From Chondrus crispus (lineage: Eukaryota > Rhodophyta > Florideophyceae > Gigartinales > Gigartinaceae), in assembly GCF_000350225.1 (NCBI RefSeq), contig NW_005179098.1, positions 62,001 through 126,000 of the forward strand: a DNA stretch of 64,000 nucleotides. The letters are read 5' to 3'. This document shows positions 1 to 10,408 of the stretch, piece by piece (within the stretch, counting starts at the first letter, position 1; every line of letters begins with the position of its first letter). The position numbers and the translations under genes are program-made. Under the pieces are notes generated by a model. That model saw only the letters and a program-made list of their open reading frames with translations, searched no databases and was not told where the DNA came from.

Positions 1-167
1 CTGTTCGGCAGATGGGAAGGGTTGCGGGTCTCGTCGAACCCCGGAGTTTGCACTGGCGGGTCGACCCGCAACCTCTACGGCGGGGGAATCAATGCGCGCG
101 TCCTCGACCAGTACCACACGGGCATGTAGCTGGTCGACGAGCGCGCGCAGGTTCTCCAAGGACTGAC
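1..167 (-). mobile_element. Gypsy gag remnant, piece 1
   Basis: This piece reads on the minus strand as part of a gypsy gag protein. It lines up base for base with about 42945-43110, the start of gag in the large gypsy element further right; the shared stretch includes the block around GTTCTCCAAGGACTGA. It continues at 7355 after a large insertion. The element is old and incomplete: only gag, leader and one LTR are recognisable. Known of the family: Ty3/gypsy gag forms the particle. Inferred: one insertion event parted this piece from 7355-8338. Confidence 0.7.
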
Positions 168-298
168 GTCTGTTTTTCTGATAGTCTAAACTTTCCCATA
201 CGAAGCCCATGCTAATCCAATGCATGCATGGCGATTTACCCATACTTGCACGAGCAGAAATTTCCAAAGTGTTTCCTATGCGGAGAAATGCGCCATGA

Positions 299-645
299 TT
301 GCTTGGACGTGCATGGCTTGGTTCATGGGCTTGCATTGGTAATTTGCATGGGCTTCATGGGCTTGCATTGGTCATGTGCATGGGATTGCATTGGGAATCT
401 GCATGGGCTTGCATGGGATTTTCCATGGGCTTGCATTGGACACCTGTATGGGCTTGCATAGGATTTTGCATGGGATCGCATTGGGAATGTGCATGGGCTT
501 GGAAGGGATTTTTGCACGGGTTTGCGTAGGCCATCTGCATAGGCTTGCATTGGCCATGTAGATGGCCTTGCATGGGCTTTCTGCATGTACTTGATTTGGC
601 TATTTGCCTGGGCTTGCATTTACCTTTGCATAGGCTTGCATGGGT
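299..645. repeat. Left subterminal repeat array
   Basis: About fifteen imperfect copies of a 20-25 base unit with core GCATGGGCTTGCATTGG, separated by short variable spacers, lie 130-480 bases inside the left end of the 7.2-kb element. Similar units lie near the right end (about 7290-7325). In CACTA-like and some other DNA transposons such arrays bind the transposase; that role is inferred here. Short open frames run through both strands only because the unit keeps its phase in places. Confidence 0.75.
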
Positions 646-1139
646 CTACTGGGCGGTTTCTTTCGCTCTAGCCGTACAAGTTTCCTCTTCTAGTTTATGC
701 TACAAGCATAAACTAAAGGAGGAGACCTGCATAATTTACGGCACTACAATACAAGACCCGAACGTCGAGGCAAATCTTTTCGTGCTTGCAGCTGCTGGGG
801 ATGGCGGCGGTCTCGAGTGGAGCCCGCGACCCGCTCCGCTAGTACACTTTTTTGGCAGGCGGTTTCGTGTGCTTCTGGCTATGGAACGCTGTTTGCGGTC
901 TCTCGCAAAGCGCCAAGAGTGGCCGGCGGGAGCGGGGCCGGACAGTTGTGGGCGGCATCATGCACTATAATGGTGCACGGCGCATCCCAAGATCGTTCTA
1001 ATTCTGACATGCTAGTGGCGCACCAGCAAAGCCTTTGTTGCGTCAAGTCAAGTTGAATTGAACTATTGAGTGAGAGAAACTTTGTTCGTGCCTTCCGTGA
1101 CTCCCTGCGTCGGCCACGAAGACACTCCACAGTTGTAGC

Positions 1140-2200
1140 AGCAGGGGGTTACGCGAAATGCAAAGCAAACGTCAAATCGGGAAAATTCCGACGAACATAG
1201 AACTTCCTTGTGATTGTCGATAGGCGTACTAAAAGAGTCAGTAAAGAGTAGAGTACAGTTGTGAGACGTGCAAGGAGTCCGCCAGATGGAGACCTCACCT
1301 ATCTTTCATCCAGTACGCAGTCCAGCAGACACACAATCGTCTCTTCCTCACCGTGATGGTTGCAAGCAGTGCATGACTAGATGAGATTGTGTTCACACAC
1401 TGGCAGTCTGTCAGCAAGGACCTGGGCCGACGCCCTAAGTTGAACAAAGACTCTCTCGTAGTGGAAAGGTCGATTTGTACGTACCGTGAGTTGTAACAAC
1501 TGGCTATGCATTCTGAGAACGAAAGACCAAACTTCGAGAGTCTCACACTTTAGCATTGACTGTTGGCAAGGAAACATATGTATTCAGCATAATGAAAGCA
1601 CTTGATCACTAAAGCAATTTTCAAATGAATGCTGCGAGAGTACGGGAGAGTCCGCTTCGAGTCATCTAGATTGTAGCAGCTCGTACCATGTGTAGATATC
1701 CTAACTCCAAGTCCATCGCATAATCAAATGCCCCAACGTCCGGGAGCGCTGGATAGCTGATTCCACTTGCAGTGGCCAGTCGACGGAGCGTCGCAGGATT
1801 GCACAGCCTGATACATACTAACTTGATATGTTTTGTTGTGCGCCTCTACGCCACGTACACGGCTGTCTATTACACAGCTGAGCGTGTAGCGTAGAGGCGC
1901 GAAAGAGACTGCATCCGATGCAGCCTTATTGGGCTTGGTAGTGCCTCACGGACGGTTTGTTCGTATCGTACGAACACTGACGTCCGAGCACCGGTTCGTC
2001 TCTGTATGCTTGGCGAAGTCGCTTCAAGGGCCCACGCGTCATCCCCACAAGCCAAAAGCATAAACCGATCGCGCTGGGCCAGACGCGTAAACCGATGGCG
2101 CTGGCACTAGCGCTGTCGGCCGTGCAACGCAAAGCTCGCGTGGGATAGCTGGTCTCACGCCGGCGGGTGTGCAGCTGCCGGGCGATATCATTAATACCCC
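1140..2200. other. No gene recognised (cargo of 7.2-kb element)
   Basis: Only short unconvincing open frames were seen, with no codon pattern or motif that I recognise. The segment lies inside the 7.2-kb inverted-repeat element. Confidence 0.4.
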
Positions 2201-2219
2201 TGAATGAAACCATTTTCGG

Positions 2220-2957
2220 CAGATAAGTGGGCCAATCAAAAAGCACCCCTCCCACGTTGTGGACCTCAAGCAGATCATGATGCTCTTGCTCAGTTTTTGT
2301 GCCACTCACCGGCAAGCCTATGTGGAAGAGCATCAACAGCAGGGCCAGCTTCTTCACGAAGCTTGTGCCTGCGCCATGCACCGCGTTTCTGTTTGTCGCC
2401 CGTATTGCAGAGAAAGTTTCCCAAGGCAGGCCTACCTAGGAGCCCACAAGAAAAAATGCAAGCAGGCAGCAGCAGATGAAGCTGAGGCGCAAGAGGCTGA
2501 CGCTTCTGACTCACCGCCACCCGTGAAGTCTCGTGGTTTGCGTGGGAGCTTCCAACGCACCGGTCGTGCCTTGCAAGAGCGGTATGAGGATAGGATCCGA
2601 CTGGCAGCGCAAGATTCGAATGTTATCCTGCCAGCTGCCGGCCTTAGCAAAACGTTTTCGCCCCATTTCGCACTGGATGCAACAGGGCAGGATGAAAAAC
2701 AGGCAGAGGCAACCGCAGCTGATACGCCAGGTGTAGAGGAGTCGCGAGCTGAGGATGCGACGAAGGAAGAAGTGGTTCACGCCCTGCGAAGTGTGGTGCT
2801 GGAGATCGGCTACAAAGGTGGTGATCTACAGGAGAACACAATCATTAATCTCCTCCAACATCAGTCATTTGATGCAAGCTTACTCAGAATCGGTTTCGAA
2901 TCTATTCAGGAAATGCGCCAGAAAGCAGAAGAGGACGCTAAATGCTTGATCCGATAA
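2220..2957 (+). CDS. Unknown ORF with a zinc-finger-like motif (possibly a fragment)
   Basis: The frame is open from about 2220, and 232 residues follow if the GTG at 2259 is taken as the first codon. The first clear ATG, at 2277, is an equally possible start. Around residues 47-68 there is a Cys/His pattern, CRPYC...F...L..H...C, like a zinc finger with Cys at the last position. An Ala/Glu-rich acidic linker follows, then a C-terminal part rich in Glu, Leu and Lys that may form helices. The frame ends at a TAA at 2955-2957. I do not recognise the family. It lies inside the 7.2-kb element and may be cargo or a relic of that element's own gene. The opposite strand also has a 151-codon frame, judged less likely because the plus frame is longer and its composition more protein-like. 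Confidence 0.4.
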   Translation, partial: QISGPIKKHPSHVVDLKQIMMLLLSFCATHRQAYVEEHQQQGQLLHEACACAMHRVSVCRPYCRESFPRQAYLGAHKKKCKQAAADEAEAQEADASDSPPPVKSRGLRGSFQRTGRALQERYEDRIRLAAQDSNVILPAAGLSKTFSPHFALDATGQDEKQAEATAADTPGVEESRAEDATKEEVVHALRSVVLEIGYKGGDLQENTIINLLQHQSFDASLLRIGFESIQEMRQKAEEDAKCLIR

Positions 2958-3829
2958 GTTTCGACAGCGAGGGGTAGTACTCAAACCTGGAGGCTTGTAA
3001 TAGAACGTAAATACTAGTGCTATACCAAAAAAAGTTCGAATAGTACACAACAATGAATTCCCAGTGATCCGTCCGTCTGTGCCTCCCCCGAACAACCAAG
3101 CATTTCTTGCGGTAGCAGGTTCAACGTAAATTGCGCCGCGCCCCACATCCCGCACTCTAAGCACGACCAGCAGACGGGGGCAGTGACGGTGTCTTCTCAT
3201 ACCTTAGACGACGTCCAAGCCGCACAGCATGACCTGAACGAAGCAGATGGGCATGGTGCCCAGCTTGCCCACATCGCGAATCGTAAAAACAATCGCCACC
3301 GAAGCTCAAAGCATTGTTGAAGGTCGCTCTCTGTGCGTGGGAGTGCTAGCGGCTACAGGCACGATTGCGCAACGGTGCAGGCGGATGATTTCAAAAAATC
3401 CAGCATGTCGTAATTGTTTGTAACAGATATCGAAAACAGGTTGACGTTTTCGGTTGGCAGGTAGTCGGGGTCGGACACCTCTTTCCTTTCCCACACCCGA
3501 GCCCGCCACCGCTCATATATCACCATGCGCGACGCTCCGATGTTCCCTAATGCCGACACGCCTTCCATTGTCACAGCTACTCAGCACACACAAGTGTCAA
3601 AGTACTCCCAAGAATGATCGATTCGAGCCGTTTCTGGCAGCTCATCGTCGTACAGCCATAGAACTTGACTACGTTGACCAAAGAAGAAGCACGATGAAAA
3701 CGTTCCGTTCCGCAAACGAATGAAATACTACGTTAAGATGATCAAACGTGGCACGAGCTACAGAGAAGATCTTCTTATCAAACTTCACAGCAGTCGGAAG
3801 AAAATGGCCAAGCCAACTTCAGGAGGTTC
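2958..3829. other. No gene recognised
   Basis: Nothing in either strand stands out between the zinc-finger-like ORF and the Sel1-repeat relic. Several short frames exist but none shows a known motif. Confidence 0.4.
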
Positions 3830-3940
3830 TTGAGTTCAATTTCATGGGGGAAGTCGACGGGAGGTGTTCCAACACTGCGGTTAAGCAGAGAGATAAGTAC
3901 GAATCAAAAAGTAGATGGAGAGAGGGATCGAACTGAGGAC

Positions 3941-5109
3941 CTACGTGCGATTGGGGATCACGGTCATATCGCCGCGATGGTGAGCCTCGGCACACCACTG
4001 GAGAAGGGGGCAGACGGGGTGGACATGAATGCAGTCTGTGCTGCATAATTGCACGAAAACACGATCGACAAGAATGACGTCAGCGCGATGGTCGCGCTCG
4101 GCTTGCTGTTGTAGAAGAGCGCAGAGGGGGTCGAGAGGAACGCGGCTTGCGCCGTGTAGTTGTACGAACGTGCGATCGAAGTAGACCTGTGTGTCGACGC
4201 GATATACAAGCTTGGCAACCTAATGAGGGATGGGAACGACGGAGTTGGGAAGGATGGAGCGCGGGCTGTCAAACTATGGAAGAGGGCGATTGAGGAACAA
4301 GATCATGTCCATTCTATAATCAATTTCGGCACCCTGCTGGCATATGATGTGGAGGGATTCGAGAGAAACACGGCATAGACAAGTTCGAGCGTGCGATCGA
4401 AAAGGGTAATGATGTCGCTTCGATGGTCAATCTCGGTCTCCTCCTTCAAAAGGGCACTGAGGGAGTCGAGACGAACGCGGTTAACGCTGTACGATTGAGA
4501 GATGGTGCATCTCGGCCTCCTACTGCACGACGGCGCGGGGGTCGTGAAGAACGGGGTTCGCGCCTGGGTTCGCGCCTCAGAGCTGTACGAGCATGCGATT
4601 GACAGGAGTGACGATGTGCCTGCATTGGACAATCTTGGTCTGCTGCTACACCACGGCACGGAAGGAGTGGAAATGGACGAGGTCCGCGCTCTGGAGCTGT
4701 ACGAGCGTGCGCAGCGGTAGCACTAAGTTGAATCTGGCTCTCCTCCTGATGGATGGAGGAGATGGGGTTGCAGAACGCTGCGCGGGCTCCGAAGCTGCTT
4801 GAGGATGCGATTGAGGAAGACAGTATGGTGCATCTTGGCACGCTGATGCAGCACGGGGCGGACGGGGTGGGCCGTAACATAGGGCAGGCGGCATGGCTGT
4901 ATACCATGGCGATTGAAAAAGACGGAACAACGGAGTGGCTCTGCGTTGTTGCTGGCGCTAGTGGCTCAGGCGCTATGGAGAAATGCGAGTCTCAGATTAT
5001 TCACGACGTGCTCGACTTGGACGAGACCAATGTCCGAGATCTCATGCGTCCCAGAGTTGACGCCGTTGCTTTTACGGTTACCAGCACTTTGACTGAGCTG
5101 CTGGAATAA
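3941..5109 (+). pseudogene. Sel1-like repeat protein pseudogene
   Basis: Roughly seven or eight Sel1-like repeats (a TPR subclass of about 36 residues) can be read, with the signature A..LYERAIE..D...A..NLG.LL..G..GV. Good examples are LYERAIEVDL, YKLGNLMRDGNDGV and LDNLGLLLHHGTEGVE. Sel1 repeats form helical scaffolds that join signalling or secretory proteins. The gene is dead: stops at 4046, 4112 and 4157 interrupt one frame, the frame changes after about 4376, and again near 4720-4753. The last part (4753-5109) is an open 118-residue stretch with two more repeats and a tail that does not match the repeat. It lies within the 7.2-kb element, so it may be captured host sequence. Confidence 0.7.
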
Positions 5110-5232
5110 GATTTTGAGTCTCACTTCTGACGAATGCCTGTTTTCGAGGATAAGATTGATAATATTGTGGGGGTGGCAATGTTAAAATCGCTGTTACGCA
5201 ACTGGCGAGGTGGGCTACGCGATGCAGTGGGG

Positions 5233-6071
5233 AAGCATGTTTCTTTTCAATCGGATGTTGAAGGGGAAGCATTTCGGGGTGAATTATCGGGAGAGCTATC
5301 GGACGTTCGTGGGAAAGTTGCTCAGGTGCAACCTGCACCAGTTTTACGACGGGAACACGGCAGAGTGACACGGAGAGGATGCGGGGGATTTATCGGCGTT
5401 ACGACGAGGTGATCAACCTGTATGACGCTGGGGAGTTGATGCGCTGCATCGGGAGGTACTTGCGGAGGGAGAACGTGTCGGCGAAGAGCAGGGACGGGAT
5501 AGAGGGCGAGCTGGACGAGAGGCAGCTGTACAAAGGGCTCATGGAGCGCGGCAGGGTCGGCGGAGACAAGAGGTCGACGGCGTTGCGCGCCACCAACTCG
5601 GCGTACGTCTCGATGACGACGTGAGGGATGAGCACGCGATCTGGCGGTGCTGATCGGCTGTTCTATCAGCTCCCCCTGCACTTTGTGCACGAGCCAGCCT
5701 CTTCTCCGCGATCAACTTTGCCGGCGCGACGGCAGCGACGCGCGTGTGGGGCAGGCGCACTGCGGGCGTGTGGCACGTCTGCGCGGACGACGGAGTCGTA
5801 GGCGCAGCTGTCGCCGAGCGGGTGGAGACGCTTCTGCAGCGCGAGCTGACGTCGGAAAGTAGTGGAAGCGGAACAGGAGGTTACGAAGAAGGGGGAGGCT
5901 GGGCTGCAGGAGTTGAAGTGCCCCCTGGTGGCAGAGGAGCGTCGGATATTAAATGCTGGGGCGGGCAATGCCTCGACTGCAGCCACGTGTAAAATTGTGC
6001 AGGGGAGGAATTTTATTGAAATGCAAGGGTGGGCGGTGGGCCGATACAGAAAAGTTCATTTATTTCTCTAA
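5233..6071 (+). pseudogene. Decayed host gene fragment, unknown
   Basis: Protein-like stretches occur in changing frames: about 5238-5370 (rich in Phe, Tyr and Arg), 5379-5624 (81 residues with YDEVINLYDAGELMRCIGRY), and about 5862-6071 (69 residues ending before a TAA). Composition fits a once-coding region that has lost its frame at several points. No family is recognised. It follows the Sel1-repeat relic directly and could be the rest of the same captured segment. Confidence 0.35.
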
Positions 6072-6910
6072 CCTTATACTGTGTCTTTATTTCCACTAAT
6101 CAAGGGGGGCCGATGCACAGGGGGGCCGATAATGTAGCACGAAATCGTCGGATATGAATAGGTTGGAAATTTACTTCTGGCACCGCCAGAAAGGTCGGTA
6201 GTCGTGTGCACGCAAAGGCGGGGCGATGGAGAAGGGGTTTCAGCAGGGGTGGTGTGCTTCGGTACAACTCCCCTGCTACCCTTTTCTTTTGGTCGCTAGT
6301 TCAATTCTGCATGAATACTAATAATAAATAAATAATTTGTTGAATTTTAAATAATGTTTAGATTAATACATAATTTGTAGAATTGCACAATTTTAATTTC
6401 TGGCAGTGTCCCGCTGGCAAATCTCATGAAGATTCGAACGTTGAGACATTCTTCGGGCAGTACACGGATCAAGAAAACGGATTGGCAGTGAGCGGAGCAG
6501 CTCAAGACCCAACGATCGATTTTACAAGTCTGCGGACAATGGGGCTGCGAAAGGGTAGTGAACCAAGTCTTCTCGAAACAGTGCGCAAGCTGAGACTTCC
6601 TTCGTAATGTACACTACCCCCTTTTCACTACAAAACAGAAATTCTGGGTTGGTTCATCCCGCACGAACTCTAAACACTCTCAAAACGCGCCTGGGTTTAA
6701 ACAAAATTACGATTTACTACTGTAGTCCTCAGAAATTACTCAACATGACTCTTCTACGGGACTTCTGAAGAACTGTCAACGGGGGACCGACGAGTCCTCC
6801 ATGTAGGGCAAGGGTGCTGGGATGGCGGCTGTAGGTACTGACTGCACTGAGGGTTGCGGCGCAGTATCAGATCGGATATCGATAAAACGGATTGTATCGC
6901 ACTTTCGGGC

Positions 6911-7234
6911 CAAAACTAAAACTTGGATTGAATCCGCCATGCGTAGCCCATGAACACCCGTGCACACCAATGCCTGCATGAGCTCGCATTGAACATATCT
7001 CAATTGGTTTGGCCATCATTACCCCATGCAGACATAGACTGTTGCATGGACGGTTCTATGGAACATGTTTGGCAAAACTAAAACTTGGATTGAATCCGCC
7101 ATGCGGAGCCCATGAATACCCATGCACACCAATGCCTGCATGAGCTCGCATTGAACATATCTGAATTGGTTTGGCCACCATTGCCTCATGCAGACATAGA
7201 CTGTTGCATGGACGGTTCCATGGAACATGCTTGG
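6911..7234. repeat. Tandem duplication, 2 x 162 bp
   Basis: 6911-7072 and 7073-7234 are two head-to-tail copies beginning CAAAACTAAAACTTGGATTG and differing at roughly ten positions. They sit near the right end of the 7.2-kb element and contain the same CATGCA/GCATGG-type motifs as its subterminal repeats. Confidence 0.85.
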
Positions 7235-7354
7235 TATTGCATAGGACCAGGCCTAAGCCAATCCCCATGGAAAACTTATGACAACCGCCCCAATTGTTAG
7301 CATGGGCTTGCATGGTCTCTGCATAGGAAATTTTAGAAAATCAGAAATACAGAC

Positions 7355-7709
7355 GGAGTTACGCGCTCGAACCTTCCTTTGCGGAGGTAGCGCAACTTTT
7401 CCATACAGTGGGCGTAGACGCTGTCGGAGACGTCGATACGGAGAGATGTCCGGACATCCTCGATGTACTCGGCGATGCGATCGTACATCGCGCGAGCGCG
7501 TCCTTCGGAGCAGTCGGGCGACGGTTCGCAGTCCCGAGGACCTGCGTCGCCGTCGCCCACTTGGACGCGTAGCGCGGCCTCTCACACATCCGCCGGCTCG
7601 GATCGGATCGAGGTTGGGTACTCGGCGCTCATCTCAACGCGTACGGACGCAGAGGTAAAGGAAAACCTTCTCGGCGTGCTCTTGAAGGTCTTCTAGGTCG
7701 GGAGACCAG
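7355..7709 (-). mobile_element. Gypsy gag remnant, piece 2, with primer-binding site
   Basis: This is the continuation of the gag remnant at 1-167. On the minus strand it encodes the same segment as 43100-43460, including RARAMYDRIAEYIEDVRTSL, a helical stretch near the gag N-terminus. Next to the LTR, the minus strand reads TGGTCTCCCGACCTAGAAG, matching the likely primer-binding site of two other gypsy elements in this window. The copy is old and incomplete. Confidence 0.7.
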
Positions 7710-8338
7710 TGTCGCATAAACACCCCACACCCAGCGGAGGGGGTGTTTGCGATGTTCGGCAGAAGACCCTGGATCGGCGTACCGAGGGTCTTGAACCAAC
7801 CAACGCCACCGAAAGCGGGCCAGTAGCGGGTGGTAGAGCGTGGTCGGCGGGGACGCGCGCGTAGGCGAGTGGATCGACGCCTCGACGCCCCGGAGCAGTA
7901 CCGGTTGACGATCCGGTACTGACGGGCGGAGGCGGATCGCAGCTCGCTGCGGTGTCGCGCGCGTCCACTACCCGCTCGGTGGTAACTACTCGCAGAACGG
8001 CGGTGTGAGTAGAGTAAGCTGGGTGGTCGACCGTCGGTGGAGGCTTGCCTAGCTTGGTCCCCTCCGCCGGCGGTCGCTCCTTATATTTATTGTACAAGTT
8101 AATTAACCGTCTACAGTACAGTACGGACTGTACTGTAGTAGGCTTACTGTAGACAGTGCGGGCCGGCCCGCACTGTAACGCTGTCAGCCGTCGGGGCTGA
8201 CAGCACACGTGTGCTACACGCATGCGTGCGCGCGCGCTGTAAAGTATGCGCGCGCGCACGCTGTAAGGACCGTACCTTACAGCGTTAGATCTAATTCTAA
8301 ATCTAATATATAGTACAATAGTCGGCGGTTATGCTACA
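7710..8338 (-). repeat. Gypsy LTR (629 bp)
   Basis: The ends are TGTCGCATAAACACCCC and TTATGCTACA, an imperfect inverted pair. On the minus strand a TATA-like AATAAATATAAGG lies in the middle. A block around 7870-7935 (GGATCGACGCCTCGACGCC) is shared with the LTRs at 30924, 43474 and 46093. It has a gag leader on its left and an antisense-ORF relic on its right, so it may be an LTR shared by two partial copies. Confidence 0.75.
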
Positions 8339-8376
8339 AGTATGTACACTAGTGGACCTTTAGCGATATACCACAG

Positions 8377-9690
8377 ATGATGGAGCGTTTTTGCAATCCC
8401 TACGGGGAACGGGGGGTCGCGAGGGACGAGGAAGAGCGGGGGTGGCCGCCCTCTCGGTTGCTGCGCGGCAAGAGCATGTCCGACGATCCGTTTTTATTCG
8501 AGCAAGCTCCTTTCCTCGCTCCCGATGGGGTCTGGTACGGTCAGGTCGTGTGGTCGTACGCGGATGTGACAGGGGTGGTCCCCGGTGGTCTCAGCTTGCG
8601 AGCTGTGTGGTCACGCGACTTTTGGTTCCGCCTCATGATGGACGACGAGCATGTCTAGCCGAGGTATCATCGTCGTGGGCGTGCTCGACGTCAGGGATAC
8701 ATAGCGTCGCTTGTTCGTCGGCTGTCGCGGACGCCTTGTAACAGCCCAATTCCAGTTGAATGGTACTTCGATACTTGGGCGTATCGTACAGAAGGCGACC
8801 GCTGGTACGTCGCCAATCTGAAGCGATTGTTGGATCACTTGCCGGAGCTGATCGAGGAGCCGGCGCATATATGGCCTGGGACAAGCCGATCCTCCCTCCT
8901 CGTTACGAGAGGTACGTGGAGCGGGAGAGCAACCCGGGGTACTACGACAAGCTGAAATATGAGCGTCGGATGCGCAACGCTGTTGGCGTGTTTGTCGTAT
9001 ACGAGTGGATCGAAGCGACGATTTTCAAACCGCGTTCTCTGTACGAGCGGTATCTTCAGATATCGCATTGGTTATCGCAGTACGAAGTCCCTGCGGACTT
9101 CGTTGCGGAGGTTCCACCTTGCTTGGTGTATTTCGACTTGAGTCTGAATGACTCGCCGCAGTCTCCGCGTTGGATGATATTCCTTAGCGAATGGATCGCT
9201 ATAGTGGCGAAGAGGTTCATTTGGTCATCTCTGGACGGACGTTTGTACGTGTTGCCGACTATGATTGTTAAATGGTTACGCAAGCTCGACTTGGAAGAGG
9301 TCTTCGGTGGGACTTGGGTTTGCGAGCAGCTGAACACGCTGCTCGATATCCACGACCGGGTGGAGTAGGAGCGAGTGTTGGACTGCCAGGGGCATCATTA
9401 TGACCTGGCAGACCGAGCGAACGCATCCCCGGGGAGGCCAGAAGACGCCAGGGAACCAAGGGCCGGTAATTGGATCTGGCTCGACCCGGAGACGTTCGAA
9501 AGTCTACAGACGGAATTATTGAAAGGGGGTGCAGACCCCGGGGCCGCAGCAGGAGTCGCACCGGACGTCCCCCCCACCCCCGCGCCAGGTTGGCAGCGGC
9601 GCGCTGGACATGTGCTCCTTGGGCATGGACAGGGTGGACTCGAAGTCGGAGCGAGTAAAAATCTTCCCTGTAGCGTCTGAGGGTCAGTTC
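8377..9690 (+). pseudogene. Relic of gypsy-associated antisense accessory ORF
   Basis: The plus strand shows a broken coding region that begins 38 bases inside the LTR at 7710-8338. The best preserved part, about 8880-9365, is rich in Trp, Tyr, Leu and Glu. It contains a WMIFLSEWIAIVAKRF stretch and a later LEEVFGGTW stretch that recall LSEWAVLAFLCFL and IAEILEGTAF in the antisense ORF at 53544-56057. Position and orientation relative to the LTR match the two other antisense ORFs. Similarity is weak by eye. It is clearly broken in several places; no pol is found next to it. Confidence 0.45.
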
Positions 9691-10027
9691 AAGCTGCGTT
9701 ACAGCTGCTGCTGACACGCGCCGAAGACGATGCCCCGTTCGCCGGACACACGGCAAGGCTACTCCGCCAATGCGGCAGTGATATCGTACGTAGTAAATCG
9801 GTTGTTCTGGTGACTTTCCGTCCCACCCCTCACCTCGCTGCTCAGCTTCAGCTGCAGCTACCATTCATATACGGAGACCTCATAAACCGCATTCCTGACG
9901 CGAACCACCAAAAGCAGCGGCGCCTTCACGCTGGCCATGTAAGCATTCGCAGCCCCGCACTGCCGCATGTGCACAGCACACACTCCTCCCGCACTGGACT
10001 ACCAGTGGTCTCCGGAGCCTCTGGCAG

Positions 10028-10201
10028 TCAGCTGACGACCGTGGCTACTTGATCAAGTAGGAGCTCGCGAATAGCCCTATCGCGGATCATACCGCGCCTG
10101 TGGATGGCGCAAATAGGTCTATAGGTACGGAAGTAGTGGAGGAGGCTCATAACCAGGATGATGGCGACTGGAAGGAGGGTACGGTTCAAGATCACAGTCA
10201 T
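10028..10201 (-). CDS. Small ORF with one membrane segment
   Basis: Fifty-seven residues starting MTVILNRTLLPVAIILVMSL. One hydrophobic segment (about residues 9-21) is followed by a basic, amphipathic tail with HYFRTYRPI and RRGMIRDRAIRELLLDQ. This gives the look of a small membrane-anchored protein or the end of a larger gene. The family is unknown and no relative was seen elsewhere in the window. It is too short for composition alone to prove that it is coding. Confidence 0.3.
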   Translation of the reverse strand: MTVILNRTLLPVAIILVMSLLHYFRTYRPICAIHRRGMIRDRAIRELLLDQVATVVS

Positions 10202-10408
10202 GCTGGGCCCTCAAGCGCCCCAATTTTCAAATAAAAGGCAGTTCTGTCTATCAACAGAATAAAAGAACAGACGAATACGGCGGGAAGATAATGGTGCCCG
10301 AGCATGCAGAGCTTTTTTTACTTGTTGGCAATGGAGTAAACAAACGCCCCCTTTCGATTCCTACGATTGCCGCTTTCCACAAAGTCCCAGTGAGCAATAG
10401 GCTGAGAG

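Larger units (their letters stand above)
166..7356. mobile_element. 7.2-kb DNA transposon with inverted repeat ends, nested in gypsy
   Basis: The left end reads CGTCTGTTTTTCTGAT and the reverse complement of the right end reads CGTCTGTATTTCTGAT; similarity goes on for about 50 bases, to GCCCATGCTAA. Both ends are flanked by GA. Removing the element plus one GA restores an ungapped match to the intact gypsy copy near 43080-43110, so the insertion is well defined. Both ends carry many copies of a GCATGGGCTTGCAT-like motif. A 2-bp duplication with dense subterminal repeats recalls CMC (EnSpm/CACTA) elements, but the end is not CACTA and no transposase is recognisable, so the superfamily is open. 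It may be non-autonomous, with the host fragments inside as captured cargo. Confidence 0.7.

Noticed and set aside
323-619. Several overlapping ORFs on both strands in the left repeat array
   Set aside because: They translate the repeat unit itself (Met-Gly-Leu-His or Met-Gln-Ala-His runs) and are not genes.
299-645. CRISPR-like array
   Set aside because: The units are imperfect, spacers are short and variable, and the array lies inside the end of a eukaryotic transposon.
4046-4159. Three in-frame stops in an otherwise clear Sel1-repeat frame, as a hint of a changed genetic code
   Set aside because: The stops fall at positions where different residues are expected (Lys/Glu and Gln/His), frame changes follow, and other genes end normally; simple decay explains it.
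9268-9864. 198-codon minus-strand ORF
   Set aside because: It lies opposite the antisense-ORF relic, is Arg/Pro-rich as expected for chance frames in GC-rich DNA, and has no motif.
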